Shown here: positions 1 to 12,759 of the stretch, one piece after another | How positions within the stretch are numbered: position 1 is the stretch's first letter | Layout of the letters: the number at the start of each line of letters is the position of its first letter | NCBI RefSeq assembly: GCF_011075055.1 | Contig: NC_058145.1 | Span: forward strand, 14,505,894 to 14,569,893 | Direction: 5' to 3' | DNA length: 64,000 nucleotides | Source: Mangifera indica | Lineage: Eukaryota > Streptophyta > Magnoliopsida > Sapindales > Anacardiaceae | The notes under the pieces: generated by a model | What the model was told of the DNA's origin: nothing | The model's database searches: none | Seen by the model: the letters and a program-made list of their open reading frames with translations, nothing else | Made by a program: the position numbers and the translations under genes

Positions 1-239
1 TTTACACATTGCACAGGTATAATTAAAGTCAGTGTTGAGCTATTTGAAGAATATTACCAATTATTTTTCAGTCAAATCACCTTAGTGACCTTTGACTTCT
101 TGTAATTCTGTTCTGTGTTAATGGTTGCAATGCTTTTCTTTTTTTCATGGCTCTCCGATTGTTAAAGTATATGCATTTTTTACTGTTGTTTTTGGGACTA
201 AATCAAATGTTTCTTTCATATTTTGCTAGATTCTCCTAT

Positions 240-278
<39 letters not shown>

Positions 279-3200
279 AGTATTAGTATTCTATGTTTGA
301 AGGTATACTTTTGGGGACCTTTTCTTTCCAGATTAAAGTCTGTGAATGAACCGTCAATAATATAAGCAGATTTTGGTGGTAACATGTTTGTTATTAGTTT
401 ATTCATGTATTGTTTGTTTCAGTGAAAATACGTCAGGTGTCCAAACGGTTGTGTTGTGTTAATTGCCACGTTAGTGCTACATTTGCCTTTTCATCGCTTT
501 GAAGTAACGGGAACTTTTCTTTTTGAAGGACAGTGAGGAAGATTAAGATAAATGATTGATGCATAATGCTTAATAAAATTCTGGCATATATCTTATTTTA
601 GTGATGCTTATATATCTTTGTTGTTCTTGCTAGAGATGACGGAAGTACTTCTTAATGGAGTCTGGGATTAAAACTAACCACCCACATATAATTTTGTTGG
701 TTTAATACCCAACAGTTTATAGAATTTAACTTTATTTACACCTGTTCTTCATTTCATATTCTGCTTATGCAATTGCACTTGTGTATAGTGTTTTGGTTCA
801 CAGTGGTGGGGTGCATGGTGGACATTATTACGCCTTTATCAGACCAACTCTTTCTGATCAGTGGTATGAATGTCTTTTCAGATTTCTGGTTTCCATACTC
901 TTAATATGTGCAAAATTGCATAGAAACATGCAGAAATGTACATGTATGTGCTTTTAACTTGTTTCCTGCATCTAATAACCCGTATCTCATTTGGATGTGA
1001 ACAGTAATTATTAAAATCAGTAAGTGAAAGCTTACTTTTAATTTTTCTATTTTTTCTGATCTATTTTGCTATGACACAATGCTAGCTAATATAGAATTCT
1101 CCTAGATGGTTAGATAATTACCAACTAGGATAAGTCTATATCAAAAACAAAATGAAAGATAAGATAATTTCTAGCCTAGATAATAAAATTGATTTTAAAT
1201 AAATAATAGATAATTATCTATGAAAAATACTCAAAACTCCTACAATTATCAACCATTATGTGAAGAGTTCTTTTACTAACTGCACTTGAGCTCTGAGTTC
1301 TATAAAAATATGATCATTATTCGGACATGGATCCCTAAAATCAGTGGATTTTAGAATTTAGTTTGCTTAGTTCAAATAATCTAAAAGGCTTAACAAAGAA
1401 CTAATAGCTGGACTTGTTTTTAAATTTCCTTAAATCATCTAACACGCAGGATTGTAGGAATTACAGTTTTCCCTCCGCATGTAAAAGCAAAATACTACCT
1501 AAACAAACATCCTGAATTGGAAATTGATTGAGCGCCTATGCAAATGCTTTCTCAAACTCAATCATGTAAGCTTGCATACATTGAATGTCGAAACAGATTT
1601 GGAAGGTGAACGTTGAATTACTGAAACTAGGATTACTTGGAAATTAAGTTTCTTTCTAATGGTTGCTTCTCAAAGATGAGCTGTATTTGATTCTTGCTGT
1701 GGATCCCCTTGTTCTTATTTGAACTTTATTGCTTCCATTGCATATTGTATAATATTCTAGGTGGTTAAATTCTGAGGTTATCATGATTAAGCTATTATGT
1801 TGTTACCTCATTTCACTTTGAATGGCTTTTAGGTATAAATTTGATGATGAAAGGGTAACAAAAGAAGATACAAAAAGGGCATTAGAAGAGCAATATGGTG
1901 GTGAAGAAGAGGTGGTTTTTTTGCTCTTTTTTTTATTTACTTTTTTTAATTCAGTAATATATGTTATTACTGGCTTATCAAGTTATTTATTTTAACCACT
2001 TGTCATTTAACAGTTGCCACAGACAAATCCTGGATTCAACAACACACCGTTTAAATTTACCAAGTACTCAAATGCATACATGCTGGTTTATATACGGGAA
2101 AGTGACAAGGACAAGATAATATGTAATGTTGATGAGAAGGATATTGCAGAACATCTACAGGTAAGAGGCAGCTATCGTATATATTTGAAGCTGCAAATTG
2201 GCAGTATTACATGAATGATCTCAGAAATGTATAAATTATTTCTTTTCACATACTGCAAAAATGAAGCAAATATTTTTTTATGTCAAGTAGGCTGGGAACT
2301 AGAGGAAATTATCGTATTGAATAATGTCTTTTGTGCTGCATCCTGGCCATGTTCTTTAGTTGGACTTTTCTTGGATTGTTTGCACCAAGAACAATCTTAG
2401 AAGAGTTTCATTTAAGCTGATTTCAAAACTAAGCTTGAGTAACTCAGTTCGTGACAGAGTCTTATGTATATTGAGCTTTTACATTGTTTTATTCTGGAAA
2501 GTTGGTCTCAGAACTTCTTATGGTTTTTTTCCCAGGAGAGGTTGAAAAAAGAGCAAGAAGAAAAGGAGCACAAGAAGAAAGAAAAGGCAGAGGCACATCT
2601 TTATACAATTATAAAGGTTGGTCCTATCAGTCTTCGTCTTAATTGCACTAAATTTATTGATTATAGTTAATGTCAACACCTAGTTGAGCATATCTTCTTA
2701 GTAGTTGTATGATATCTCTAGGTTGCACGAGATGAGGACCTTATGGAACAAATTGGAAGAGATATATATTTTGATCTTGTGGATCATGACAAAGTCAGGA
2801 GTTTCCGCATTCAAAAGCAGATATCTTTTAACCTCTTCAAGGTACAATCTTCTAATTAATTTCTAGTTTTTGGAGTACCTAATGTGGTTCTACTAGCAAT
2901 TGTGATGATTTTATTTCGATGAATTTATAAATTTATACCCCTGTATCTGTGCTGCTCTCACTCTGTACATGTTGCCTTAGTTTGGTTTTTCAATGTATTG
3001 AATCAGTGATTTGACATGGTGCTGTCTGCAGGAAGACGTTGCTAAAGAGTTTGGCATTCCAGTGCAATTTCAGCGGTTCTGGCTGTGGGCAAAGCGCCAG
3101 AACCATACATACCGCCCTAATCGACCGTTGACACCTTTGGAGGAAACACAAACAGTAAGAAATTCTGCTTGCTGTTTATACCCTATAGTTATTGTTTCAA

Positions 3201-6200
3201 GAGTTTTGTGGTAGATTTTTCTAGTTTTGTGTGAAGCCAAAGCTTGTTCAATGTGCTCCTTGAATTTGATACTTATAACAAGCATTCTTCTTTTGGTCCA
3301 TTGCTAATATGTTGCTTGCAGCTGTCTATATTAGTCAAATATGTATCCCTGTGTGATTTGTAATTTTCTTGCATATTAATACCTGTATGTTTCCCTGAAG
3401 AGCCAGTGAATTATTCTTCATTTCTTCAGCATTATGATTTTGATCATCTGTTTCTGTGTATGTTCTAATTCCCATCCCTGCATTTCCTTTTCACTCTTGC
3501 TAATGGTACAGTAGTTTGTGGTAGCCATCACAAATTTATAGTTTTTATGCACTAGGTTTTCTATATGATAATATACATTTCAATTTTGCTATGCATTTGT
3601 TATGCGATAATTGAGGTGGCTTATCTTTAGCATTATGTTTTATTTCTGCAATATTGTATTGAACTGTAATCAGGTTTGGCCATGTCTTCTTCCATTTTGC
3701 CATTAGGGGATCATTATCCCAAATTGTTTTACTAAAAATTTGAGCATTTGTTTTAGTGGTTTAGTGCCTGAGGCTGTGAAGATACACATTGCAAAATTTC
3801 AATTTTCTTTTTCCCTCGGTATTTTAGGTTGGACAGCTGAGGGAGCTATCAAATAAGGTTCAAAATGTAGAGTTGAAGTTGTTTTTGGAAGTAGAGCATG
3901 CACTGGTAAACCTTTTCTTCCCATTTAGCATTCTGATTTCTTCCTTGAACCATTAAGTGATGTTTTTAACGTAATTTCTATTAATTTAAAAGAATTGTGG
4001 AAATCATTTTGATAAAAATAAGTGGATACATGTGGGCATTGTCCACTAGCAGAATACAAGCACCCCTCTGGAACTACTACTACAAAGTCAATATGCTGAT
4101 TTCTATAGCTATCTGTACAGTTATGATAGTATCAAAAATACCTGAACCTAAACAGCCCTCATAAATATTTTATTTAGAGTTGCTTACAAATCAAAATAAT
4201 TGTTATTTACATCTGTATTTTCTGTTCAGGATTTACGGCCTATTGTTCCACCTGATAAGACAAAGGAAGATATATTGCTTTTCTTCAAGCTTTATGACCC
4301 TGAGAAAGAAGAGCTAGGGTACATTTTTTATCTATATTATATTTTGTGGTTGTCAATGTATTTTTTTCCCTTTTTCTCTTTTATAATAACTGCATTTGAT
4401 TTAGAGATTATTTTTTCCTATGGTAACAGCTATGTTGGGAGGCTTTTTGTGAAGAGTACTGGTAAGCCAATCGAGTATTTGGCAAAACTAAATGAAATGG
4501 CTGGCTATGCTCCTAATGAAGAAATTGAACTTTATGAGGTTTGTTTCTTGTTGCTTGTCTTTCACTTGTGCTGTCATTTCATAAGAAGCCTTAGATGTAT
4601 GGTGGCAAACTCAAGCTGAGGATTATAAGCATTTGTTAGTCTATTACTTTATTAGTGAAGCTGCAAAAAGGATAGGTTTAATCTGGGAGTTTTGCTCTTA
4701 AATTGTTTGACCAAGGAGTGGATTGCTATTTTTCAAAATTTATCTTCTGTTTTACATGTTCAATAGCTAATGCAAAATGTATATAGTACTGTTTCTGGAA
4801 AAAGAAAAATGATCCAAGCACTAAAAAATTCTCTCTTGAGAAAAAAAAAAGCTCTTAAATTGGAAAAAAATGTGCAACTTCAAGTTAAAAAAAAAAAAGA
4901 CATACATTACGAGTAGTTAATGACACCTTTTATGAAATTTAAGGTTCTGGTTTGCTAATAGTTTGTGGCCCCTTAGAGACATATAGTATCTTATTTTGGA
5001 GATCATTTCATTTAGTTATTCTTGGACTTGAAGTCAGTGTCGTTCCAGATATAATATTTTTGTCTAACATTTCCAGTTGACATTGATCTCAATATATCAG
5101 GTAGCAGCTTATATACATTTTTGCTTATGAGCATAAAGTTAGGTTATTAGGTGCTCTTTGCTGTAGAGCGTGTAGGGTACTTGGTGGTATGCAGCTCATC
5201 TCAGATTCACTTGTCTGTTTCCCCATGTCTTGGTTATTTGGAGTGACTGACATATAATATTGTCCTCAAAATACGTGGACCATGGTTGTCTTAGAGATGC
5301 AATATCCAGTTACATGATGGTGTAGTTTAAGTCCATTTTAGAGGTTGGATTGTAACATTGGCTTGTCATTTAAATTTGCATGGTTGTGTGCATTATTTTT
5401 AGGATGGTTCCTGATTCATGTTTTGATATTCAGGAAATTAAGTTTGATCCCAGTGTGATGTGCGAACCCATTGAAAAGAGATATACATTTCGAGCTTGCC
5501 AGGTAAATTTTTTGCATAAGAGACATGGTATGATTTGTTTTCCCTGTGATAGTCTTTAACTTGTGCATTGTCCCTGTTGCAGCTTGAAGATGGAGATATT
5601 GTTTGCTTTCAAAAATCTCAGACGGTTGAAAATTCGGAACAATATCGTTATCCAGATGTTCCTTCATTTTTGGACTATGTGCATAATCGACGGGTACACC
5701 TCCATGGTTCATATTGCATTTCAGAAAACTAAGCTTTTCTTTGATATTCATTTTGTATTATTACTGGTTTGCAATATCCCTACTTTTGTAATTTATCTTT
5801 TTGCCTTTTATAGTTGGTTTTTATCATCCCTGGACATTATGTTCATTGTTTTAGTAAGTAACTGGTATTTATTAACTCATCATTTAAGATGGCTAAATTT
5901 TGCGTGTGGTAGGTTGTTCACTTCCGATCTCTTGAAAAGCCAAAGGAGGATGATTTCTGTCTAGAGATGTACGTGCTTAATATTAGTTAAAAGTTGAATT
6001 CTGTTATTATATTGCAGGCTTATCTTTGTTGATTGTGCATTATTTTGTGTATATGTATATTACTGAGTTCATTGTATCTGATATTGTATATTGAATGTTA
6101 AGGTCAAAGCCTCTTACGTATGATGATGTTGTGTTTTAAATGTCAAGGTCAAAGCTTTTTACTTATGATGATGTTGTAGAAAGAGTAGCCCAGCATTTGG

Positions 6201-9027
6201 GTTTGGATGATCCATCCAAAATCAGGCTAACATCACATAACTGCTACTCTCAGCAACCCAAACCTCAACCTATTAAGTACCGAGGCATTGATCATTTGGT
6301 GGATATGCTGATTCACTACAACCAGGTAGTGCTTGTAGTTTTAGATAATGTAGGATGTTGAAATTTGAATGGAAAATATAATCTATTGCTATTTCTTACC
6401 ATGTTCTTGGACAGACTTCTGATATATTGTACTATGAAGTACTTGACATTCCTCTGCCAGAATTACAATGTTTGAAAACTCTCAAAGTAACATTTCATCA
6501 TGCTATCAAAGATGAAGTGAGTATACCGGTTATTTTCTTAAAAGTTACCCTTAAAGATGTTGATATTTGTTCGTAGGATAAGATTTCTGTCAATTTGTGT
6601 CAGGTTAGTATTCATACTATCAGACTACCAAAACAGAGCACTGTTGGGGATGTTATTAATGACCTTAAGACAAAGGTAATTTTCTTGGTTTAATTGTGGT
6701 ATCTGTGTTGTTACTGCATGCAGTGTTTTTTGTGTACTTAACTTTCTCCTGCTTATTAGTGGAATCTGTTTGTGCTTTATTCATGCCCCATTTCTGCTTC
6801 ACATTTTCACTTTAATCCAACTTTCTGGAGCAGGTGGAGTTATCTCATCCTGATGCAGAACTTCGGTTGCTAGAAGTTTTCTATCATAAGATCTACAAGG
6901 TCTGAAATTCATCTTTTCATCGCCTTTTCCTGCTCCTTCTTATGTCCTATAGATGTGAAGTTTAAATGAACAAAAAAGCATTTGCTTGGCCATTTGATTT
7001 GTCTTTAGTTGTTGATTGGGAAGAGAGATGGAAAAGTGGAAGTAATGAAAAATATTACTTTTTACTCCATGTTATGGTACTGAGGATGGAAAGTTGGAGG
7101 GATAAAAGACAAAATTGTAAACTATTATATTACTTGTAGTTATTTTGCACCATTCTTCTTCCAATTTTGGAAAATTACAAATGAAGGTTAGGATGGACAA
7201 TGCAATGTTTCCCTCTTATCTGTTGTATCTATCAAAGTGTTCTGCACTAAACTGGTTTCTATCTCTTTTCTGTACACTTACTTTCTCTCCTACTAAGTGG
7301 AGGCATAGTATAACTAGTCAAGTGATGTTTCTATGAATGATGTATTTGACAAAATTCAAAGTGACTGGTTCATAATAGTCTTCTAATGACTTTTCTTGTG
7401 ATTGTAATATCCGTCTGGCTGGTATTAAAAAGAATGACATGTATTGACTTACGTGTGCATTGATCTACTTTTTCTTTAAGATTCTGCATGTGTTTTTTAT
7501 ATTTTTGTTGAATACACTTTTTTATTTTTGGTGAAGATTGAGCCCTCAAGTTCCCTTTTTACATGTATACAGATTTTTCCTCCAAATGAAAAGATTGAGA
7601 ATATAAATGATCAATACTGGACATTAAGGGCAGAAGAGGTCAGTGCCTCTCTTTCTCTGTCATTTCAGCTTAGGGAATATATGTCGTATATGCATAGCTG
7701 TAATTATTATTTCTTTTATTTTAAACTGTTGTTTTGATGAGCATCTGCTTTTATGGCTATTTTAATATGGCAGATTCCAGAAGAAGAACAATGTCTTGGT
7801 CCTCATGATCGTCTAATTCATGTTTATCACTTTACAAAAGACACTGCTCAGAATCAGATGGTAATTAGCTGTCTCCAATTAACAAAGAGACTATCCCCTA
7901 TTTCATATTATTTATTCATATTTTGCACTGAATATCACTATTTGGTGACCTTCATTAAATCTTCCATGTCATATAATACCATTTTTATTTGGCAGCAAAT
8001 TCAGAACTTTGGTGAACCTTTTTTCTTAGTCATACATGAAGGTGAGACTTTGGAAGAAATAAAAATGCGAATACAGAAGAAACTACAGGTCCCTGATGAT
8101 GAGTTTGTGAAGGTATATTATACTTCATCTGTCTTTAATTCATATTCCACCTAGAAATAAGTTGTTGTCTTGAACTGTGTTTGCTAGATATCTTACTAGG
8201 ATGAACCTCTTCTATTAAAACACAATTTCATTAATCAAATCTTAAATGTACTACCTGTAATGTACTTCAACTCTTGAAATGATCAGCTACCAGTAATATT
8301 TTAACCACCTTGCCATGTAAATAGTTTATCATATTGCACTTATTGTTATCGGTGATAATTATTTTGTTGAAGCCAACATTGTTCATTGCATTTCTTTTTT
8401 GCAGTGGAAGTTTGCATTCCTTTCTCTTGGTCGCCCAGAGTACCTTCAGGATTCTGATGTTGTCTCTAGTCGTTTTCAGGTGCCTTTCCAGGGATTTGTC
8501 CTTGTAATATAGTATTTATTACATGTGGAATAAACTCAATTTGATGTCCTATTTGTCCAGAGAAGAGATGTTTATGGTGCTTGGGAGCAGTATCTTGGAT
8601 TGGAGCACTCTGACAGTACTCCTAAAAGATCTTATGCTTCTAACCAGGTGAATTGTCTCTCTGTTGATGTTAATTTCTGAAATTTCATAATTTTTGTAGT
8701 TAACGACTTGTTTAGCCTATAAGAAAGTGGGGCCAATGCTCCCTTTTCTGCTTAAGCAGGATTTTTATAGTTGTTTTTGTCGTTTTCATAATTTTTGTAG
8801 TTAATGACTTGTTTATTTGCATTGTTTTCATAGTTGTTTTTGTTGATTTTTTGCTGTGTACAAAAGAACATGTTCTTTAACTTGAGTCATCATCCCTTTT
8901 CCTGCAAAGTGGAAAATGAATAAAACTTGAGTAGATATGCTGAGTTCATTGAATATGTATTTGATATGTTTGTGCATTATTTCAGAATCGCCACACCTTT
9001 GAGAAGCCAGTTAAGATCTACAATTAG
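1..9027 (+). CDS. UBP12: Ubiquitin C-terminal hydrolase 12/13 (UBP12/UBP13, USP7-like), 5' part outside window
   Basis: Cysteine protease that removes ubiquitin; the plant counterpart of USP7, acting in nucleus and cytosol. Exons: 1-16, 789-863, 1833-1911, 2014-2160, 2536-2616, 2722-2841, 3032-3154, 3828-3905, 4230-4318, 4430-4538, 5434-5502, 5583-5693, 5913-5968, 6148-6325, 6415-6516, 6604-6675, 6834-6899, 7573-7638, 7774-7860, 7996-8112, 8405-8479, 8561-8647, 8986-9027. All phases agree, giving about 680 residues. What is visible is the end of the peptidase domain with the catalytic His box (LVHSGGVHGGHYYAF), a charged linker (ERLKKEQEEKEHKKKEK), and the C-terminal ubiquitin-like USP7 domains, ending FEKPVKIYN. 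The family is about 1,100 residues long, so the MATH domain and the catalytic Cys box lie before position 1. UBP12 and UBP13 are close paralogues; I cannot tell which this is. Confidence 0.95.
241..278 (+). repeat. (TTG)n microsatellite in UBP12/13 intron
   Basis: About twelve uninterrupted TTG units lie in the first intron visible in the window (17-788). No coding role is seen; a length-variable marker is the likely value. Confidence 0.95.
6094..6180 (+). repeat. 45-bp tandem duplication over a UBP12/13 splice acceptor
   Basis: The segment starting at 6139 (end of intron plus start of the exon at 6148) is preceded by an imperfect copy starting at 6094. Both contain the acceptor-like AAGGTCAAAGC and then TATGATGATGTTGT. 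The upstream copy runs into a TAA (6136-6140 area) in the coding frame, so only the downstream acceptor gives an open protein (MSKLFTYDDVVERV). Confidence 0.85.
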
Positions 9028-10188
9028 AAAACTTGTGAAGGTGCACGAATTTCATTTACGACTCTAGATGAAGTGGGTAACCCTCATTACTGTTTATATC
9101 TAAAAATGGGGAAAACAGTGAAAATTAAATGAAGCTTGAAAGGTGACAAATTAAATGGCTTTGTTGTTGCGTTTATTGGCGATGTAATTCTTTTGCTAGT
9201 TTGGATGGGTGGACTTATTCCCCTTGTCAAAATGTGTATCATCCATCTCAAGCTTTTACTTCCGTTTTTAAATGGAGGTTCCTTTTTGAGTAATTAACCA
9301 GTGTCTTCATCTTCAGTGTAATATATTAGTACATAAAACCCTAAAAGAAAGAGAGAGAGAGAGAGATTTTTGATTGATGAATGTATACAAGGTATAGTTT
9401 GGTGATTTATTCTCGCTTTTCCTTTCCATATTCATGTTTGGTTGTTTATGTAGATGGGATTATGTAATGGCTGATCAGCCACTGTTTGGGATGCTGCCTC
9501 TAGATTTTTGTAAAAGAAATCGGCTGGTGCCGCATTTTCAATTGCCGTTACATGGACGCAAGCTTCTATTTTCCATTTTGATATATAGAAATCTTATGTC
9601 AATCTGTTTCTATTGCACTCTTCACTTTCCAATACCAACTTAAATATCAAATTTTGCTTGATAAGTTGGTGAGATGAGACTGATTTTTTAGTTTGACAAA
9701 TCTAAGTTTTGGGCTTCCATGGCGTATAAATTTGTATGTGTAATCTTAACAATTGGCAGGGAATTTGGACTTCTTATCATTCTTTGTTAGTTTTGCTTTT
9801 GGTTATATTGACTTGTACATGTAGACAGATGCCGCTTGTTCACTCTTTTTTTTTTTTTAATTATTATTTTATTATAATTATTTTTTCAATATTCTTCAAC
9901 AGTCTGAGTTACTTGGCCCGACCTTAGAAAAGAATAGTTTTTAAAAGGAAGGCGTGAGAGAATATTTATATTAATAAAATAATTATGCGCTTTTATAAAC
10001 AAACAAATCTAAAGAACGTTCATGATAGCCTAAGCTTTGATTTCAAAATAAAATAAAATAAAATATTTTTATATTTTCATACAACTTTTTATTGGCTTTA
10101 AACATTCTTTTTAAATCTTAAATTCACTAATTAATAACACATGCAATTATGCCAACAAATTAAGTACTCATGAACAAGATAGATATAA
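9028..10188. other. UBP12/13 3' flank and AT-rich intergenic DNA
   Basis: Holds the presumed 3' UTR, a short GA run near 9349-9366, poly-T/poly-A tracts around 9848-9890 and AT-rich sequence. I see no gene here. Confidence 0.7.
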
Positions 10189-11039
10189 GGCCAAACGACT
10201 ATTTTCCATCCAAGGTTTGATGTTTTTTCAAGTTTTTACTCTTTAATTATGGAAACATCAAATACTCACCTATGGTCGGTTAGATTTAATAAAATCTTAG
10301 CAGTGATAAATTTAATCTCATTTTCTCCCCTAGAAGTTTAAAAACTAACATTTTTTGTCTAAGCTAAGTTTGAAAAGATTATATTTCCCCCCTTAGGGTT
10401 TATTTCCAAACCCTTTCACTTTCTTTGGCGTTATCACCGGCCATCTTCCCCTCCCAACGGTTTCTCTTCCATTGACGGCCGCCCTCAACTCTTGCACTAC
10501 GCATCCGACGCAGAGAAAAGATGAGATCAATCGATCTCGTCTTCGTCATCTGGGAAGACGATGATGAAGACGACTCGTCTTCCCAGAGGATGACGAGTCA
10601 TCTCGTCTTCCCAGACGACAACGACTAGGAAGACGAAGAACTTCGTCTTCCCCGACGAAGTTCTTCGTCTTCCACGGCTTCTCCGACTCCGATCGGACAT
10701 CCAAATGGGAGGAAAGAGTTTGCCGGAAGGAGAGGAAGTTTTGGGGGGGAGAGGCCGTCGGCAATGGAGCCAGAGATTTCAAAACGAAACCCTATGGTGA
10801 AACGGCGATTTTTTAAAACTTAAGCTGGGGGAAAATTTTAGTTTTAAAGTTTAGGGGGGCAAAATATATTCTATTTTAGTTTATTTTTAATATTATAATG
10901 AAAATGACGATTTTACCCTTACCACCGTTAGGGTTTTGTTAAATCTAACCAGTCATGGGTGGGTGTTTGGTGTTTTCATAGTTAAAGGGTGGAAACTTGA
11001 GAAAACATCAAACCTTGGGTGGGAAATAGTCATTTGGCC
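10189..11039. mobile_element. Mutator-like non-autonomous element, copy 1
   Basis: Begins GGCCAAACGACTATTTTCC and ends with its inverted counterpart (…GGGAAATAGTCATTTGGCC). The terminal inverted repeats run on for more than 100 bp, covering the AAGGTTTGATG and GGTTAGATTTAA blocks. It is flanked by TAGATATAA on the left and CAGATATAA on the right, a 9-bp target duplication with one mismatch. No transposase reading frame is present. The interior (about 10520-10680) is a dense set of short palindromes built from CTGGGAAGACGA and GTCTTCCCAG. Long terminal repeats with a 9-10 bp duplication point to the Mutator superfamily; that placement is inferred. A sister copy lies at 38635-39510. Confidence 0.85.
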
Positions 11040-11444
11040 CAGATATAAATATGAATGGGTTTGATTTGAATCGAATTAAATTTGAGTTTGGTTCGATTTA
11101 AGTATTGTTGAGTTCGGTTTGTTTGAAGATAGTTAAGTCTGGTTTAGTATTGTAATTGAATAAAAAATAATTAAAAAAATATTGTTTTAATGTATATTAA
11201 TTTAAACAAATTTAAAAATATTTAATTCTCGTATTTTAGTCAGAATTTATTTTTATCGAGCTTATTCCGAGTTTGTTTGCACTGAATTTATTTTTAAAAT
11301 TAAATAAGTTCAGGACATATCCAACCTTCTGTATGAGATGGTTAAAATAACCCGATTGAAATTTGACTGTATAATGTAGAGCAAAGATAACGGTGTAGCG
11401 AAAAAGGTGTCCTGAGCTGAGGTCCACTTATTTTGTGTAAATCC
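11040..11444. other. AT-rich upstream region of the DnaJ-zinc-finger gene
   Basis: Contains GGTTCGATT/GGTTTG-type low-complexity sequence near 11055-11150 and AT-rich DNA; presumably includes the promoter and 5' UTR of the gene starting at 11445. No separate gene seen. Confidence 0.5.
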
Positions 11445-12759
11445 ATGGCTATGCCTGCTCTCTGTTTCTTCTCCCTTAAATTCCACCCTTTTTCTTCTTC
11501 TGCTGCTTCTTCTAATCATTCGCTTCCGCAGATAATTTCCCCTTCAAAATCACAAGTCCCCTCTATCTCTCCTCGCCTTTTAAAGCGTAGAAACCGACTC
11601 GTTTCCCAACCCACCACTATCACCAACCTCTTTCTCCATCCAATATTCTTCTTCAACGCCTTTGACAGACCTTTGGCTTTTGATACTCAGTCCGCCCTTG
11701 CTACTATCAGTGTTTTGGTCGCCATCGTTCTCTCTCTCTTCCTGGGCTTCAAGGTTCAACTCATTCATTCCCATTCTCATTTCATTTCAACTTAACCCTT
11801 TTAGTAAAACCCCCTTTTCTTCTTTTTTGCAGAGAGATCCTTTGCCTTGCGACCGTTGCGGTGGAAATGGTAATTGTTTTCAACGGGGTTATGATCGAAA
11901 TGTTATATCCATAGCTTATAGTTTATAACCTTTTTATAATGACACTGCTGACTTTAATTTGCTGTCAAAATCTAACTCTTGGACGGAGAAACAAGCTAGT
12001 TGATTATTGTACTACTCTCTGTGTTGGATAGGTGGCACTAAATGTGTTTTTTGCAATGATGGTAAGATGAAGCAAGAAATGGGCTTGATTGATTGTAAAG
12101 TGTGCAAGGGAGCAGGTTTGGTTTTTATTTCCTTACACTTATAAAACATTTGGAAACAGCATTAATTTATTTCAATTAGTTATTAGTAGCATTTAGAACT
12201 AGCCTGTCATGTGATATTCATTTTCTTGAAGTACAATTTATTGAAGGATTTCAGAATTTAATCTTTCTGCTCTTTGTCATTATCATTTTGGCGACTGTTA
12301 TGAAAGAGAGCAAGGGAGAAGATTGGACAGAAAGAAAAGGGAGAGAACAGAGAAAAGTCCGATATTCAATATATCACTTTTAGAATGCTAATCCTAAAAT
12401 TGATTATGTCCTATTATAGCTACTAAAACTAAATTATGGTTTTTCCATCAGGTATTATAGATAAACCTTTTATGTTCTTTGACTTTGCTGTTTAAAGCAT
12501 ATCATTTCAGTTCCGAAAGAGTACATTTTGCAGTTGTATTTCAGCCAATAACCACTATTTTTTAGTGATGTCCAATTTGGTTTAAGTTTCAAACTTAGCA
12601 TCTCTAATATCTATATCAGAGTGTTAATCAATTTTGATTTTAAATATGTTTGATTTTATCCTTTATGCTCTAACTTCTTAGTGAATTGAATTATTTCTCT
12701 TTGCAGGATTAATTCTCTGCAAGAAGTGTGCAGGTTCTGGATATTCTAGGCGTCTATGA
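11445..12759 (+). CDS. DnaJ-type zinc-finger membrane protein, probably plastid-targeted
   Basis: Four exons (11445-11753, 11833-11869, 12032-12115, 12707-12759) encode 160 residues. The first ATG of the frame, [13 protein letters not shown], was taken as the start. The N-terminal about 65 residues are rich in Ser, Pro and basic residues with almost no acidic ones, as in a chloroplast transit peptide. A hydrophobic stretch follows at about residues 84-102 ([19 protein letters not shown]), then a compact zinc finger with four CxxC pairs: CDRC, CVFC, CKVC and CKKC, each followed by Gly-rich turns as in DnaJ. There is no J-domain. Plant proteins of this kind, such as LQY1 and BSD2, act as thylakoid disulfide isomerases or assembly chaperones; a similar role here is inferred. 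I do not recognise the exact orthologue. Confidence 0.85.

Noticed and set aside
241..278. Poly-Val peptide encoded by the TTG repeat
   Set aside because: The repeat lies inside an intron of UBP12/13 fixed by flanking exons at 16 and 789.
5416..5751. 111-codon minus-strand open frame in UBP12/13
   Set aside because: Overlaps confirmed sense exons and introns of UBP12/13; no recognisable domain.
10546..10782. Minus-strand open frame inside the Mutator-like element
   Set aside because: Its Ser/Arg-rich translation comes from the palindromic CTCGTCTTCC words; no transposase motif, and the matching frame in copy 2 is not preserved as a protein.
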